DNA of 64,000 bases, taken from assembly GCF_954871325.1 (NCBI RefSeq), contig NC_088778.1, positions 31,756,730-31,820,729 on the forward strand. The letters run 5' to 3'. This DNA is from Gordionus sp. m RMFG-2023 (Eukaryota; Nematomorpha; Gordioida; Chordodea; Parachordodidae). This document shows, piece after piece, positions 1 through 14,100 of this stretch (positions are counted from its first letter, which is position 1; each line of letters opens with the position of its first letter). Below the pieces are notes generated by a model, which worked only from the letters and a program-made list of their open reading frames with translations, searched no databases and was not told the origin of the DNA. The translations under genes and the position numbers were made by a program.

Positions 1-247
1 ATTAAGGTTGGAAGTTTGATTTGAAAGATAATTCTGCCGCGTCTAAATATATAGAGAAAAGCTCATACCCATACCTTACTTCTAACCATTTTTTTATTTT
101 TACTTTTCTCTTAAATCAAGAATAATGTAAGAAGAACTCGCTAAACTCTATTTAATGATTTTATTCAAAATATCCATAATCCAATAATTTCAAGAATTTT
201 ACAATATAATTTAATAATGATCGAAGAATTTACTAGAGATCTGAAGT

Positions 248-596
248 AGGTCCGGCCCGTACCCGAACGTACTTCGGGCCGGGTTTTACCCTATTTTTTA
301 AAAAATTCGGGCCGGGTCAGCGAGCCTTGGAAATTTTTTAAAATATATCTAAATTTATCAATTTTACATGAATAATTTAATGTGAAGTTAAAATTTTTGA
401 TTTTATATAAAGAAACTAGACGTCATATGACATATGTCTTTTATTTTGAATAATTCGGTAAATTATTTTTTTTAAAAAAATTTCGTGTTCGGGCCGGCAA
501 ACCTTTTTAAAAAAATTTCGGGTTCGGGCCGGGCCAGCAAAACTTTTGTAAAAAATATTTCGGACCGGGCCGGGTTTGAAAAATTAGGACCGATAC
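248..596. repeat. GC-rich GGGCCGGG repeat, probably hAT-derived
   Basis: GTAGGTCCGGCCCGTACCCG at left and, inverted, GGACCGGGCCGGG ... TTAGGACCGATAC at right, with TTCGGGTTCGGGCCGGGCC inside; the middle is AT-rich. Confidence 0.5.
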
Positions 597-959
597 AGAT
601 CGCTAAAATTTACATCATCGAAAAAATTAAATATTTTCTCATATCATAATAATCATATTATTTATTATTATTATTATTTAATTCCAACCAATCAACTTTA
701 TGGTTCCTTGGCATCAGTATATATTTTTAAAAACATAGAATTTCAACCCTTCTTAAAAAAAATATTAAAATGTTTTTTTTTCTTCTTTTTCTGAAATCAA
801 ATGATATTTATCATTTTATAAAATATTTATTTGTTTATATTTAATATGCCATTTCAACGCTAGGGGCCCTATAGTGTTGGCAAGCAACAAAGCTACGCTA
901 AACCTTAAATCCATCATACCGGGTATTTAATTTAGGGGGGGGGGAAATAAAGAAGAACC

Positions 960-1056
960 CCTTTTTGGTGGTTTTCACTTATTTTTCTTATAAAAATGCT
1001 ACATTAACTCTCTTTTGGGGTTTTCACTTATTTTTCTTATAAAAAATGCTACATTT
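960..1056. repeat. Tandem duplication, about 46 bp
   Basis: GGTTTTCACTTATTTTTCTT ATAAAAA(A)TGCTACATT occurs twice, 47 bp apart. Confidence 0.65.
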
Positions 1057-1224
1057 GGAATTATAGTCGTTATTTTAAAGTTATTAACTTTTACTAATTT
1101 TTTTTCTTTCTTATTCTTCTTTGTAGTAAATATGATTATATTGTATGTATAAATATTTTGGATCCACCCTGGGGTTACTCGCCTGCAAATCCTATATATA
1201 TGTCAATCTAGGGACTTAATATTG

Positions 1225-1560
1225 GAATGCATTTCCGGAAAAATAGGATCTTTAAATTTAAATAAAATTAGCCTAATTAATGATTTAAAATTTCAAAACC
1301 TATTGCGCATGTCGATAAAACCCAAACTATCGCCTTACCCAAAATTTTGTATAAACCAGGCTAGAATCTTCTTTTATAAAAATTTATGAAACTCAAGCCA
1401 GTATCATTTTTATTTAGTGACAAGTTTCAAACTTTGAAATAGGTACAATAAATACTTAAACCTTTCTAGCTAAATTGAATGCATTTCTGGCAAAGTCAGA
1501 TCTTTAAATTTAAATAAAACGCGCCCAATGTTTTGTTGAGTTCGCGGGCAAAACTATCCT
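1225..1560. repeat. Repeat H fragments upstream of exon 1
   Basis: GGAATGCATTTCCGGAAAAA with ATCTTTAAATTTAAATAAAA at 1223 and again GAATGCATTTCTGGCAAAGT near 1477, ending AACGCGCCCAA. Related to the repeats at 11.8-12.1 and 21.2-21.4 kb. Confidence 0.4.
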
Positions 1561-1958
1561 AAATTCACAATATGGGTATATCAATGTTGTACCTATATTA
1601 CTAGATTAGCGATTCATTAATTGAAAGTGCCCATACACAGGAGTCTGCTAGGGCGCCATTTTATGGTTTGGACCCACTAATTATACCTATTTTATCATTA
1701 TATGAATGCACATTAATGTCATTTAAACCACGTAATGTACAGCTGACCTCTTTGTATAGACATTTATAGACCCATTTAATGTTTAATCGTCAATCTAGTA
1801 ATTATGCACATCATTAGGGTTGTATAAGCACTATGCGTGGTAGAATATATTTTCAATCAAATCAAATTTTAGTTTTAAAATTTAAAAATTTCCTTATTGG
1901 TAATGATTTAAAAATGTAAAATAAATATTTTACAAGACGCGGAAACAACCGGAAGCAA

Positions 1959-2175
1959 ATGATCATAGGAAGCATACCTAATAAACTGGAGACTATGGAC
2001 GTCGTAACGCGTCCAGATTCGTCCGTTGCCCATTACCTTAGCCAAGAGGAAGGACAGGGGGTTGTAAAAGCAACGCGGGAAACGATAACGTTCACCAACG
2101 AGGAAGACAAAAGTCCCCAGTATTCCTTAATGAAGGCTACTATTAAAGGAGGGAGCGATCTCGCGGACTCTCAAA
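1959..2175 (+). CDS. Exon 1 (start exon) of the large gene
   Basis: Opens with ATG and MIIGSIPNKLETMDVV, then a hydrophilic stretch ending GSDLADSQ. The donor after CAA A is GTATAA, phase 1. GC content is clearly higher than the flanks. A second ATG at codon 13 could also serve. Translation past the donor becomes hydrophobic intron-like sequence. Confidence 0.7.
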
Positions 2176-5100
2176 GTATAAATATTATTCTCACCTTTAT
2201 CCTATGTTTTTTTACCAGTAGATATTTTGAGGTCGGCACAGCCGGTCCGAAAGCGGGACACGTAGGCCCGGGGCTCGATAAATTTAAAAAATATATATTT
2301 TACGGGCTAAGGTTAGTCTGGAAAACCCGATAAAAAATTAGCGGTCGGTTCGGCACCCCATCTCTGGCCCTATCTAACTAATCGCACATTTAATCCAATA
2401 ACATTGATAAAAAAACAAATGAAATCTTTGTAACATTATTAATTACTCAGAGACCTGCAAGAGGTACCATTCGCAAATTCCGACCCGGGTTTTATATTTT
2501 CAAACCCGACCCGTTTTAGGACCGGCCCGGGTATTTTCTTATTAAAAAGATATTTATATCTCACTTCACTCTGCCATTTATTTTATTCATAATTAGATTA
2601 TTATATAATTTAAAAAAATAATAATAATTAACAAGTTGAGCAAATATAAATCAAAAAATTATTAAAATTATCTTTAAAAGAAACAAATTTTTTTTTTGGC
2701 CCTCCACTTCACATTCCTATCTAATTTCCTTATAAATATTTCGAAAAACTAATAAAAAAATATCATATATTTAGGATCTATTCCAAAAAGAAATTAATAA
2801 TTTTAAATAATAACTATTTTTTAATATTTATTTTTATTAAAAAATTAAATAAGAAGTTTGTTTTTATTATTTAAATTTCCATAAATATTTCTCTTCTTTA
2901 AAATCTCGATATCGAAATCAAAGGTAATATAGAAAAGAAAAAATTTTTCACCTGATTTTTCGTTTTCTAAAAATATAAAAGTTTCTTCTTTAAAAATAAA
3001 TTAAATATATACCTTTATTAATTAAATATACATCTCTTTTTTTTATTTTAAATAACAGCCCGACCTTCAAAAATATATTTTTTTTATTTTTATTATTTAT
3101 ATTTTTTAAAAAATTTTTTCAAAAAAAAATTGAATAAATTTTTATTTTTTGTAATATCATCATCATATTCATATCATCTCTTAAATAAATTTATTTTAAT
3201 TTGCGACAATAATATATATATATTTGCGACAATTATAATTGATTCCAAAAATAAAAAAAAGGATATATTTTTTGTGGGATTTATTTTATACATCTCACTT
3301 GTTATAAAAATTAATTATTTAAATTCGATACGAATAAACGATATGACATTCTACTCACGGCAAGTATTCAATATTTTTAAAGTGGATAAAGAGGGGATTT
3401 CATTTATTTCTTTTATATATATATTAGTGTTGTTAAGCTGCTCATTTTTGAACCGATTTTTAAAAACGGCTAACTCGTTATTTTATTAGGAAAAATATGA
3501 TGCAATCTTGAAGATTTTTTTCATAGGTGGCACAAAGGTTTGAACATGTATTGACGAAATCTCTAGGCTTTGACAATATTTTTCTGTCTAAAATATTGAG
3601 TTAGCTGTTTATAAATCGGCTTAAATCTAGCCGTTTTAACAACAGTAGGGAAAATTAATTTTTTTTAAATATAACAATTTTTTATGATTTTAAAATAAAA
3701 ATTATATACAGAACCAAAATTCTACACGGCCACTATCACATATTATCATCATCAAACAGAAAATCTTCCAGATAACCAGCAGAAGCTAACCTCATCTTCA
3801 CCCAATTCTCAATATTCCAATAATATAGTAAATAGTTGTTTTTTTTGTATTCCTCTACCACTTTTTTAAAAAAATCTTAAATAGTTTTTTTTTTATATCT
3901 TCAATCCATTTCTGTTCTAATTTATTTCATTCATTCATTCTTTCTTTCTTTTTTTTTAGTAAGGATTCTAATTTTAATCTTACCTTGATTCTCATCATCA
4001 TAAACAAAACAACCTTCATACAAAATCACGCTTTAAAATTTAATTACCGTTTTTTTTAAAAAAATAATAAAGTTTATTATAAATTATATATAAATATTTC
4101 ATTTTGTTGAATTTTGATTTAATTCAATTTATAAATTCATTAAAACAGTTAATAAAGTATTTTGCCATTTCTTTTTAAGGGATCAATCACTCCCCTGCCT
4201 CTATTTCCTTTAAATTTTTTTTTTTCAATCTTTTAATTTTTATTTATTTGCTAAAATTAAGCCAGCTATCGAAGGACAACAAGTTCGTACAGGTTTTATG
4301 AGGTAAATTTATATAAAACAAAAGCATAATTTTAAATTATGTTGTAAAAACATTGATCTAAAACCCTTGTCCAAAAACTTTTTTTAACGCTTTATTTTTT
4401 TTATAAAAAAATCGCTTTCAAATGTTTCACTTTTTATATTTTAACATTGAAAAGCCTTTTAAGTAAACGTTTTTCTAAATTTATTGACAAACCTTTAAGA
4501 GAAACTGATGATTTAATGAAACAAAATAGGAGTAAAAGAATTTTTAATAATGATTTGTCTATATTTTAATTATTTTTGCAAACAATTGATGGGGTTTTAA
4601 TTTAATCGTCAATGTGTTTCATTAAATCATCAACAAGTATCTTTTCTATTATTAGCATATTTGTCAACTTAGCATTATTGAACTCCGAAATAACTTACAC
4701 TTTTAATTTTAGTGCTTTTTAAAGATGAATAAATATAATTGACTTTAACTTATATTTATAGCATTATTTATATTCATTATTAAGTGTGAAATGTGATATT
4801 GAAATAATAATAATAATAATTTTATAATAAAAAATCGCGAAATTTTATTTTTTTTATTATCAATAATAAAAATTATTTTATGCCATAAAAACTTTTACAC
4901 CTTTTCAATGATTTATTTAACCGCTCTGTTAAGGTCGCTTACATAGTTCTGTTATAACAAAAAAAATCTAGAAGTTTTAAAATTTAAAATTGGGAAAAGC
5001 TTAAAATGATAAATTTTTTTGAAAATTTTGACAAATATGTTTTTGGCCATATTTTAATTTTTTCTATTTTAAATTTAAAAAGAAAGAAAAATAAACTTTG

Positions 5101-8100
5101 TTTCATTTGGGTTTTTCGATAAAATTTTTTGAAAGTTTTTTTGAATTAAATAAATTTATAATATGAAAGAATTTAAATAACATAAATAATAATTTTTTTC
5201 CCATTTTTTTTTACAAAGAGGATTTAGAATTTTTGTGGAAATTTGATCAAAAATTTTGCTTGAATCTTTATTGTGAAATTGTTTTTTTCTTCTTCTCATT
5301 TTCAAATTTTTGAATTTTCCGGGGAGAAAGGGGGTTATAACTAATTTAATATAAAATTTTGGTATAATTTGTTAATCATCCTTTTAAAAGAGAAAATTAG
5401 ATTTGTTTTTATTTAATTTAATTTATTGCTAACTACTTAGACAAAATAGGAATTATGATTATTATTCCCAGGGAAATTAACTAAGACCAATTCCTTATTT
5501 GTCTTAAAGTATCTTTCTTTAATTTAAATGTCGAGTTTACTTCTAGGAAGCAAATTATGAATGAAATCTGTGCATTGATCATGCTGGAATTTTTATCTAC
5601 TTGATTTAGTCGTTTATATCAAAAAATCTTTAAGATCGGGATGTAATAAATAGGATTGGCCCTTCTTTTGACCAAATAGTGAGGCTTATGTATTTTTTTT
5701 GACTAATGATTATTTATATATGAAAAATATAGTCAACAGCAAGATCCATTTCCGGTAGATTCCTCTAGGAAAGGAATACGAGTCATCTCACCCGAAACAA
5801 TAGACTCGTCGGCTTATTACAACGCGCCGGTCGATGCTAAGGTAGGTGTCGGGGGTCAATTGAATCCATTGGGGAAAGATGAAACACATTTCTACGGATC
5901 CTCCGTTGATAGTGGATGTGAGAGACTTATTATATAATAATTTATATTAAACAGAATCCTTTTTTTTGAAAATCACGAAATTATTACAAATATGTAATCA
6001 TTGGCATAACCAATAACACCCCAGGTTAAATATGCAATTTCTTAAGTATCATTTTAAACAAATAAAATTGAATACCCATATATTCACCTCTAGCCCATTA
6101 AAGCATACCTAAAGTCCTCAAATAAACATCATTCTAAAAAGCATACCTAAAGTCCTCAAATAAACTTATGGCTCCATGAAAATCCCGGATATTCTTATAT
6201 AGGTAGGACTAGAGATTTTATAGTAATTTTCTCTTATATAGCAAAAAAAAGGAAATTCAAATTAAAACCAACACTTACCCACCTTCTTCTCCAGTTTTAT
6301 TAGAATGACGATATGGACTTTCATAATTTTTTCCGCCTCTCTCCTCCCTCCTCCCTCCATCCTTTAAATATCAATAACGATCTTGTGTTATACCCCACAC
6401 CCCCAATCCGAGGATAAAGAAGTAATAGAACATATATAAAATAATAACACGAAGCACTGGGATTTGGAAATAAGAAATTGCCGGAATGATCATATCCTTT
6501 ATCTTAAATCTTATTGGTAGGGGAATGGGGAATTCTTCGTTCAACCAACGAATTTCTTAAGACATGAACATTTTTTTGAAGTATTAAAAAATTATTAAAA
6601 GTTTATAAATTGGTTTTTATTAGAGCAAAATCAAATTGAGATTTTTTTATTATTATAAGCTTAATTCATTTATAATACTTTTATCTTTATCTTAAAAGAA
6701 ACGATATAAACCTTATATTATATATATAAATTCTTCGATTATTGATTTTATTAAGTAGGCGTCACTTGAGAGTATATTCTCTTTCGCTCGAATATTAGTT
6801 TATTTTTCGAATTTTACCAAGACAATTTATTTATTTAATAATATTGTTAGGTAGCTAATAAAAAAATATAGAGAATAGTGGGGGTGGGGGGGGGGGTATT
6901 TCAGTTCAATTTAGTCACCTGCTAAATAAAAAAGTTACCAAGCATTGAGACTCGAGTCAATTTATTTACGCTTCCTTTAAAGGCGGGTTATATTTTCACA
7001 AAAAAAATCGGCTACTAATCCTGCGCTCACATTTAGAGTACAAAATATGATTTTATATTCATATTTTTTGTATACTTTGCCGCGAATTCGCACTAACTGT
7101 GAATGCAGTAGGGTAAGATGATAAGTTAATTGTTGAAGTTACGTTTAGCCGATTTTTAATTGGGTGACCTTATTATACGATTTTTTAAGATAATTAGTTT
7201 TGATCCAATCAATGACATATGATAATACCTAGACTGACAATGCATTCACTATAAGTGTACATCAATTAAAACAGCTAAGGACGCCATTTTGATTACCCAT
7301 ATCATTATTAAAAATTTTAAACGAGAGGCCAATTTATTCCTATATCTGACGCAAACTTTAATAAAGAATTGCCTGATCATCGAAATAATTTGGACAATTA
7401 TTGTAGTATTTAACATGAGAATAATTACTATATTGGTTACCAGAATAGCGGGTCCACGACGCTTTCAAATGCATGATTATGAATGCATCGTCAGTCTAGT
7501 TTACCTATTCTTTTTCTCCAAACAGATGTCAGCCATGAACTTATTTGCAAAGTAAGAAATCGATGATATTCACCTTATCCAAAAAAAACATAATATTGCA
7601 ATATTTTAGTAATAATTTTTTAGTCTTAAAGAAATGAAGAAATATTTTACTATTTTTTAAGAAATAATATTTTTACACTATTTTTTAGACGGAAGATGGG
7701 GCAATTTGAGCCCACCCTTATCTCCCGGGACGGCTTTCGATGACGCCCAACATCATTACTATTCGGACGGTAAACGTATTATACACGACCAAAGGGGACC
7801 CCTAACCGGTCAAATCGTACAAGATTCACGCCAATTTTCGCGGGATCCGCGTCAATTCTCCCAAGATTCGCGGGATCCGAGACAATTCAACCAAGATTCG
7901 CGCCAATTTTCACAAGAAACCCGCCAATATAATCCAGTTCCCGTCGTAGGGTCTCAAGTTGGATCTGGCCCGAGGGACTATTCTCCTTCGCAACAAGGTT
8001 AATAATATTATTAACCAAGCCAATAATTATATATAAAAAAATTTAATTAAAGGATACGAAACTCGCGGTGGTCGAGTAAGCGGACAGCCATCTAATGTAA

Positions 8101-11100
8101 GATTGGACCCACGCGATTCTGTGCATTTGATAGTGGACAACAACTTAGATACTTGTAAAAATTTAATTTTTCTATATATAGCTTCTTTTTTTTTAAATTT
8201 AAAAATTTATCATTATAAAGAAAAAGAAAGGAGCATATGGAGGGGAGACCGGGGCTAATTGAACCGTTGGGATTGGCATTGTTCTATTTCTAAATTTATG
8301 ACTCTAATAAATTATATCATAATATAGATTTTAATAATGAGCATCTTATACATAAATTTTTTGAAATATTTCAGGGAACCCATTTTTCTTTTATAATTTG
8401 AGATGATTTTACGAACATTTATGGTGTTTAGATGATTTTAATAATTGTTTAGCAAAGCTAATGCTAGTGGAGACTAATGACATATAGTAATGCCTAGACT
8501 GACGATGCATTCATTAAAAGTATTAATCAATGAAAACACCTGCGGACGCCATTTTGATTATCTATATCATTATTAAAAATTTTGAACGAGAGGCCAATTT
8601 ATTCCTTTGTCTGTCGCAAACTTTATTTAAGAATTGCTTGATCATTGAGATAATATGGAAGCAAGTTTTCAATTTAAAAGTAGTTTTTTAACATAAAATA
8701 ATTACTATATGGGTTACCAAAATGGCGGGTCCAGCTGATTTGTATTCAACGACGCTTTCAAATGTATTATTACGAATGCATCGTCAGTCTAGGTATTATT
8801 ATTATATGTCATTGTGTGGGACTTACGATACTAGGATTTTTCCAATAACTAATATATACCATTCTAATATATACATTATATCTTTGATTATTTTTTGCAA
8901 TATTTTATTCCAAATTTCGTGAGATATTATTTTTTTTTAAAAAAAGGCAAAGAACCAAGTATTTTATATGTTCTAAATGTAGTTAACATTTTTTTTTCAA
9001 AATTTAGAAAAACCCTCTAAGTATTATTAAATTGTGGTAAATATTGGTTCTAATATAGTAATATAATCGTAAGCATCTCTCCATGTATTTTATTTCCCTA
9101 AATATAGAATGTTAAAGAAGTTACAGACGATTTTTTTTTTAAAATAAAAGATGGTATACCTTGTCTTGATTTTCCAGGGCTATTCGTATTTATAGAAAAT
9201 TTTTTTTGTTAATATTTAAAAATAATGTGTAATTATTAGATGATAAAATTACTTTATGAATTATTTTTGCAAGTTTTTGACACATGTTTCATATACTTGT
9301 CACTTTTTTTTCCGTAAAACATAATATTCTCATTAGTTTTCCATTTTTTATAAACGGCCCGATTTTAGCCAAAGTAAACATTATGTATGTAGTTGGAGAT
9401 GTTTCTCCTTTATGGCAGAAAGGTTAGGACCTCTATCAAATCTCGAAGCTTTTGCAATAATATTTTGGCTTAAATCTTAATCGGGCCGTGTAAAAACACT
9501 ATTACGCATAAATATGCTGACCATCTGACTAAAATGAAAGCAATTCAACTACTAATTGATTAAATTTATATTTTCCCTTAGTAAAGACATTTCAAATTTG
9601 TAATTAATTTTTGAAGTATAATATATATATATCATTTCAAACTCAAAGCAAATACTCACAAATTGATTCTTTGCAAATTTAGAATTTTCATTTTGAACAT
9701 CATAAATCCAATTTAATATATTATAAAATAAGAGAATTTAAAGATTTTTTTATCGTCTGCTTTTTTAAAATGGAAGAAAACAACTTATTATTTTTAAACA
9801 TGGGTGTTTTACCTTTCGGTCAAATAAATATATTGTTAATCAATTATGATGCGATTTGGAAAATAATAATTGCGAGAATTTTCCTTAATCTTTGTCATTC
9901 TAAATATTCCATTTTTGAAGATAAGTTTTTATATTTGGTTATACTATATATAAATCAAACCTAGGAAGAGAGTTTTTTTAGTACCCCCCCCCCCCACATT
10001 ATTCTCATCTGGTAACAATGTTTTGTCGTCCCGATTATGTCAGGAGGGGCATCACATTATTCACGTGCGTTCTCCTCAGGATGGATCATAAACCATCAAC
10101 GTGTTAAATGAATGAAATAAATAATAAAATAATATTTTAAAATGTTTTCAGCGCTAAACATTGTTCCGGGCACTCCTCTAAGAACGTCAACCCCGATAAT
10201 AGGCTACGATTCTAGATCCAATATACCGACTGGCGGAAGAGGCTACGAAAGAGGTATTAAAAGAAATTTTAATAATGAAATTTAACAATTCAATCAACCA
10301 AATTGCCATTTTCAGCTTGTTGTCGTTAAACGTAATGATTTAGCCGATTTGTAAATTAAGAATTTTAGCCTAAATAATATTTTCGTCAGCCTCGAGTAGA
10401 TCTCCAAACTTCACTGCCGTTTATGAGCAAAATATCGGGGCTTGCGTAATATTTTTTTAACGAAATCTTGGGTTAGTCGTTTTTTAACAACATTAATTTT
10501 CGCAGTGTGTAAAATTAATTAATTCATTCATATATCTTATAAACCTACAATTATCTAATTGAACCCCCACTTCATACATATAATTATCCATTTTTCTAGT
10601 GTGCACGCTTATTTGCATTACACATTGTCTCTTGATTACGACCCAATTAAACCCGACCCAATTAAACCCGACCCAATTAACCCCAGGCATATTTTTATCA
10701 AATATCAATTATCTTTATTTATATTCCCTTTTCCTTCCTTATTTGTTTTTTTGTGGAAAAATATGTAATATAATAAATTTCTTTTACCCAATATCATTTT
10801 TTTAAAAAAAAAATTATAATTATATATTGATTGATTTATTGATTTTGATTTGTGAAATAAAAATGAAAAAAAAAATTAACACCCCCTCCCCCCTTCTTTC
10901 CGTTTATTGCCGCTCTTAATTTATATTATCTTTTATGTGCTGGTTGCGTTATCAGAGAAGTACCATTTGCAGGGCCCGGCCCGGATTTTTAAAAAAATTT
11001 CCGCCCGGCCCGGATTTTATTTTTTTAGACCGGGCCCGACCCGGAGGCTCGGCCCGGATTTTTATAAAATATTTTTAATTTATTTTTAATTTTATATGGT

Positions 11101-14100
11101 TAATAATGTCGATTTAAAATTCGGTTTTAAGAATATGCGGCCCGGCCCGTCTCTGATATGTATAGCCCGTGAAATTGCTAAATTTAAACAAAAAAAAACA
11201 CTTTATATATATACACCTTTTTTAAAAACGGCTAACTCATTATTTAATTTAGGAAAAAATGATTATGCTATAGCCTTAAGATTTTGCTCATAGGTGGCAC
11301 AAAGGTTTGAACATCTATTAACGAAATCTCTAGGATTAGACAAATTTTTCTGGCTAAAATATTGAGTTAGCCTTTTTTTAAAAAAATCGGCACAAATCCC
11401 GTTTAGCAACACCAATCAATATCTGCAACCAGATCGATGAAGTCGCATATAAAAAAAATCGTTTTTAAGATATAATATAACCTTCCTATTTCCCATATAT
11501 ATATATATATATGTGTGTGTTTTTTTTTGTAAACTCGTGCTGATTGAAATACCATTGTTTATACAGATCTAATTCAAAACATTTCCATAATTTTTAGATT
11601 CGTTTGTAAATAGAATTATTTTAAACTTGTAAAAAAAAATTGATAAGAAATATATATATGAATATTGTGTTATTTTTTTTTTTTAAACTATTCATTTGCA
11701 AGTCAAATAATTTAAATTAAATGTGCACAACACTATAGAAAGATCCTTACTTTAAACAGATTTTAAATCACTTCGCGCATAATATATAATATATATGTCA
11801 ACGTAATGTGCTATTTTTACAACTTTTAAATCATTTTTTGAGGGCGTTTTTTTAAAAAAAATTTTGAAAATCTGATTTTACCGGAAATATATTCCGGCAT
11901 GTTTAGAATACCTATCCTATGAATTGTAGATAATCTTACAGATTTTGAGAGATTCTATAATTTATTTTTAAAAAAAATCAATGAAAAATCTAATATAAAT
12001 TAAATTAAGTTCAAAAGTTCATGACAAAATTACATGAAATACATAGGTTAGGTATATTAAAGATGAAGGAATCCATTTCCGTTAAAGTCAAATTTTTAAA
12101 TTCAATAAAAACGCGCTCAAAAAATGATTTAAAGTTGAAAAAAATAACACATTGACGCTAACATATATATATACATCATTTTTTAGTCACATAAATTTTT
12201 TTTAAACACTTATTAGTTGGCTAAACGACATAAGTTTTTTTAAAAAGGTACTATCTGGTTCATCTGGCCCTGTTAAATCCTTTTATTTAAAATTTATAAC
12301 CTATATATTTTTTTTTTAATTTATGATAAAGCACATCCCGAGAGACCTCCGCCGCCTCAACAATACCTATTAGACTCTGGTACATAATAATCAATTGACA
12401 TTATAACACTACACCTAGAGTGATTATAAACGTATCGATACAAATCAGCTGGTGATACGCCATTTTTTTTTCCCTCGAGATAATTATAAAAAAATTATTA
12501 TATCGGAAACCAAAATGTAGCATCACCATCTCATTTGTATTCGACAAAGCTTCAAAAAAATATTTTTGATGAATGAATCTCGTCGGTCTAGGTAAGTATT
12601 ATGACGTCATCGATACAAATATAATAGTTAAATAATCGATTTAAAACCAAATCATATATAAATATAACCTAATTTCCTTCAGGAAAATAGACGGTTAACT
12701 TAAACTATAAAAAAAAGGGAGATCTAAATCAAACCTTAAAAACCATAGGAATGAATGTGTTACCACTCATATGATTTCTTAATATAAAAAAAAACATTTT
12801 ACTAATCTCCAATGGTTAAAATATTATCCGACCAGAAATCGAACCTGATCTGCAAGTCTACGCTTTAATACAAAACTTAGAAATTCTGTTGATGATTAAG
12901 TTAATATGATTTAAGCAGGGTTGCGAACCCGGCAAAATTTTTGCCCGGGTGCGGTTCGGGTTCGGTTCAGGGAAATATTTTTGAACTCGGGTTTGGTTTC
13001 GGGTTTATTTAGGGTTTAAGATTTTTTGAATTGATAAATTCTATATTTAAATCTTAATTAAAAAACTAGACATAAATTTGGTATAAAAAATAAATTTTTT
13101 ATTTTATTTATAGGCAAAATATAGTTAAAAATATAAAGCATAGTCATGTATAGATTTAAAAAATTTGATTTAGACGTATTTCTTTAAATTAACAATATCC
13201 TATATAATAATTTTTACATTGACTTGTTCACTTTCATTTTCCTCTAATTAATAATCTTTGAGAATAAGTTAAAAATTAAAAATAAATGGCGTAAATGAAT
13301 TAAATTGTTTAAAATTTATTAACAATCTAATAGGAATCTTTGAGATTAATTTATAAAAAATTTTAAATGGAGTAAATGAATTAAGTAGTTTAAAATTTAT
13401 TAATACTTCACTTAATTAAAAATTTGAAAATATTATAAAATATCAAGTAAATTATTAATATTTGTATTTACAATTATACAAATATCTTATATTAATTTAA
13501 ACGATACATTGAACCCGGTTGAACCCGGGTTCAAATAAAATACCCGGGTTCGGTTCGGGTTTTTAAAATAATTTTATAAACGAGGTTCAGGTTCGGTTGG
13601 GGTTCATATTTTTTTTCAAAAACCCGGATTTTCTTCTCCGGGTTTGGGTTCGGTTCATACCTCTGAATATAAGATGGGGTAAAAGTGTTATTTTTTATTC
13701 TCTAATCGGGTATACTTGAATGAAAAAAAAATCAATAACAGGGCTCTACAATTGACATTTTATATATGAAAAAAATCATAATAATAGATTTAGATCGGAA
13801 AAATTATCAGGAAAGTTCGTGGAGGGCAAACGCTCCCGCAGGAGCTGTTACCGCTTTGGGAGCTGGGATTCCGGCAGCGATAGGTTTTAGAATATCAATT
13901 TTTTAAAATCGGGTTTTTTCTTCTTTCCTTTCTTCTATAAAGCCATTTCCGGGCAGAACCTTTTTTTTTAAAGCGGTTTTGTGGGCATTTCCGGTAAATT
14001 ATTTATTGCCAAACAAAGGATAGATAATATTTAATTATATTAATTTTTTTTTTCCATAATATGAATTTGTCACTTATTTAATCGTTAATAAAAAAAAATA

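Larger units (their letters stand above)
1..1958. other. Upstream region of the large gene
   Basis: AT-rich with the GC-rich repeat (248-596), tandem duplication (960-1056), a run of nine G near 935 and repeat H fragments. No coding seen. A promoter must lie here or upstream but no convincing element was found. Confidence 0.5.
2357..4265. other. Intron 1, remainder
   Basis: Very AT-rich, holding a GC-rich repeat fragment (2463-2537), MITE F (3428-3644) and simple T/A tracts. Nothing coding recognised. Confidence 0.5.

Noticed and set aside
3130-3489. 119-codon open frame in intron 1
   Set aside because: Residues follow A/T codons (Phe, Ile, Asn, Lys, Tyr) and its end lies in MITE F.
7289-7555. 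88-codon open frame
   Set aside because: It lies inside MITE G and is not kept open in the other copies.
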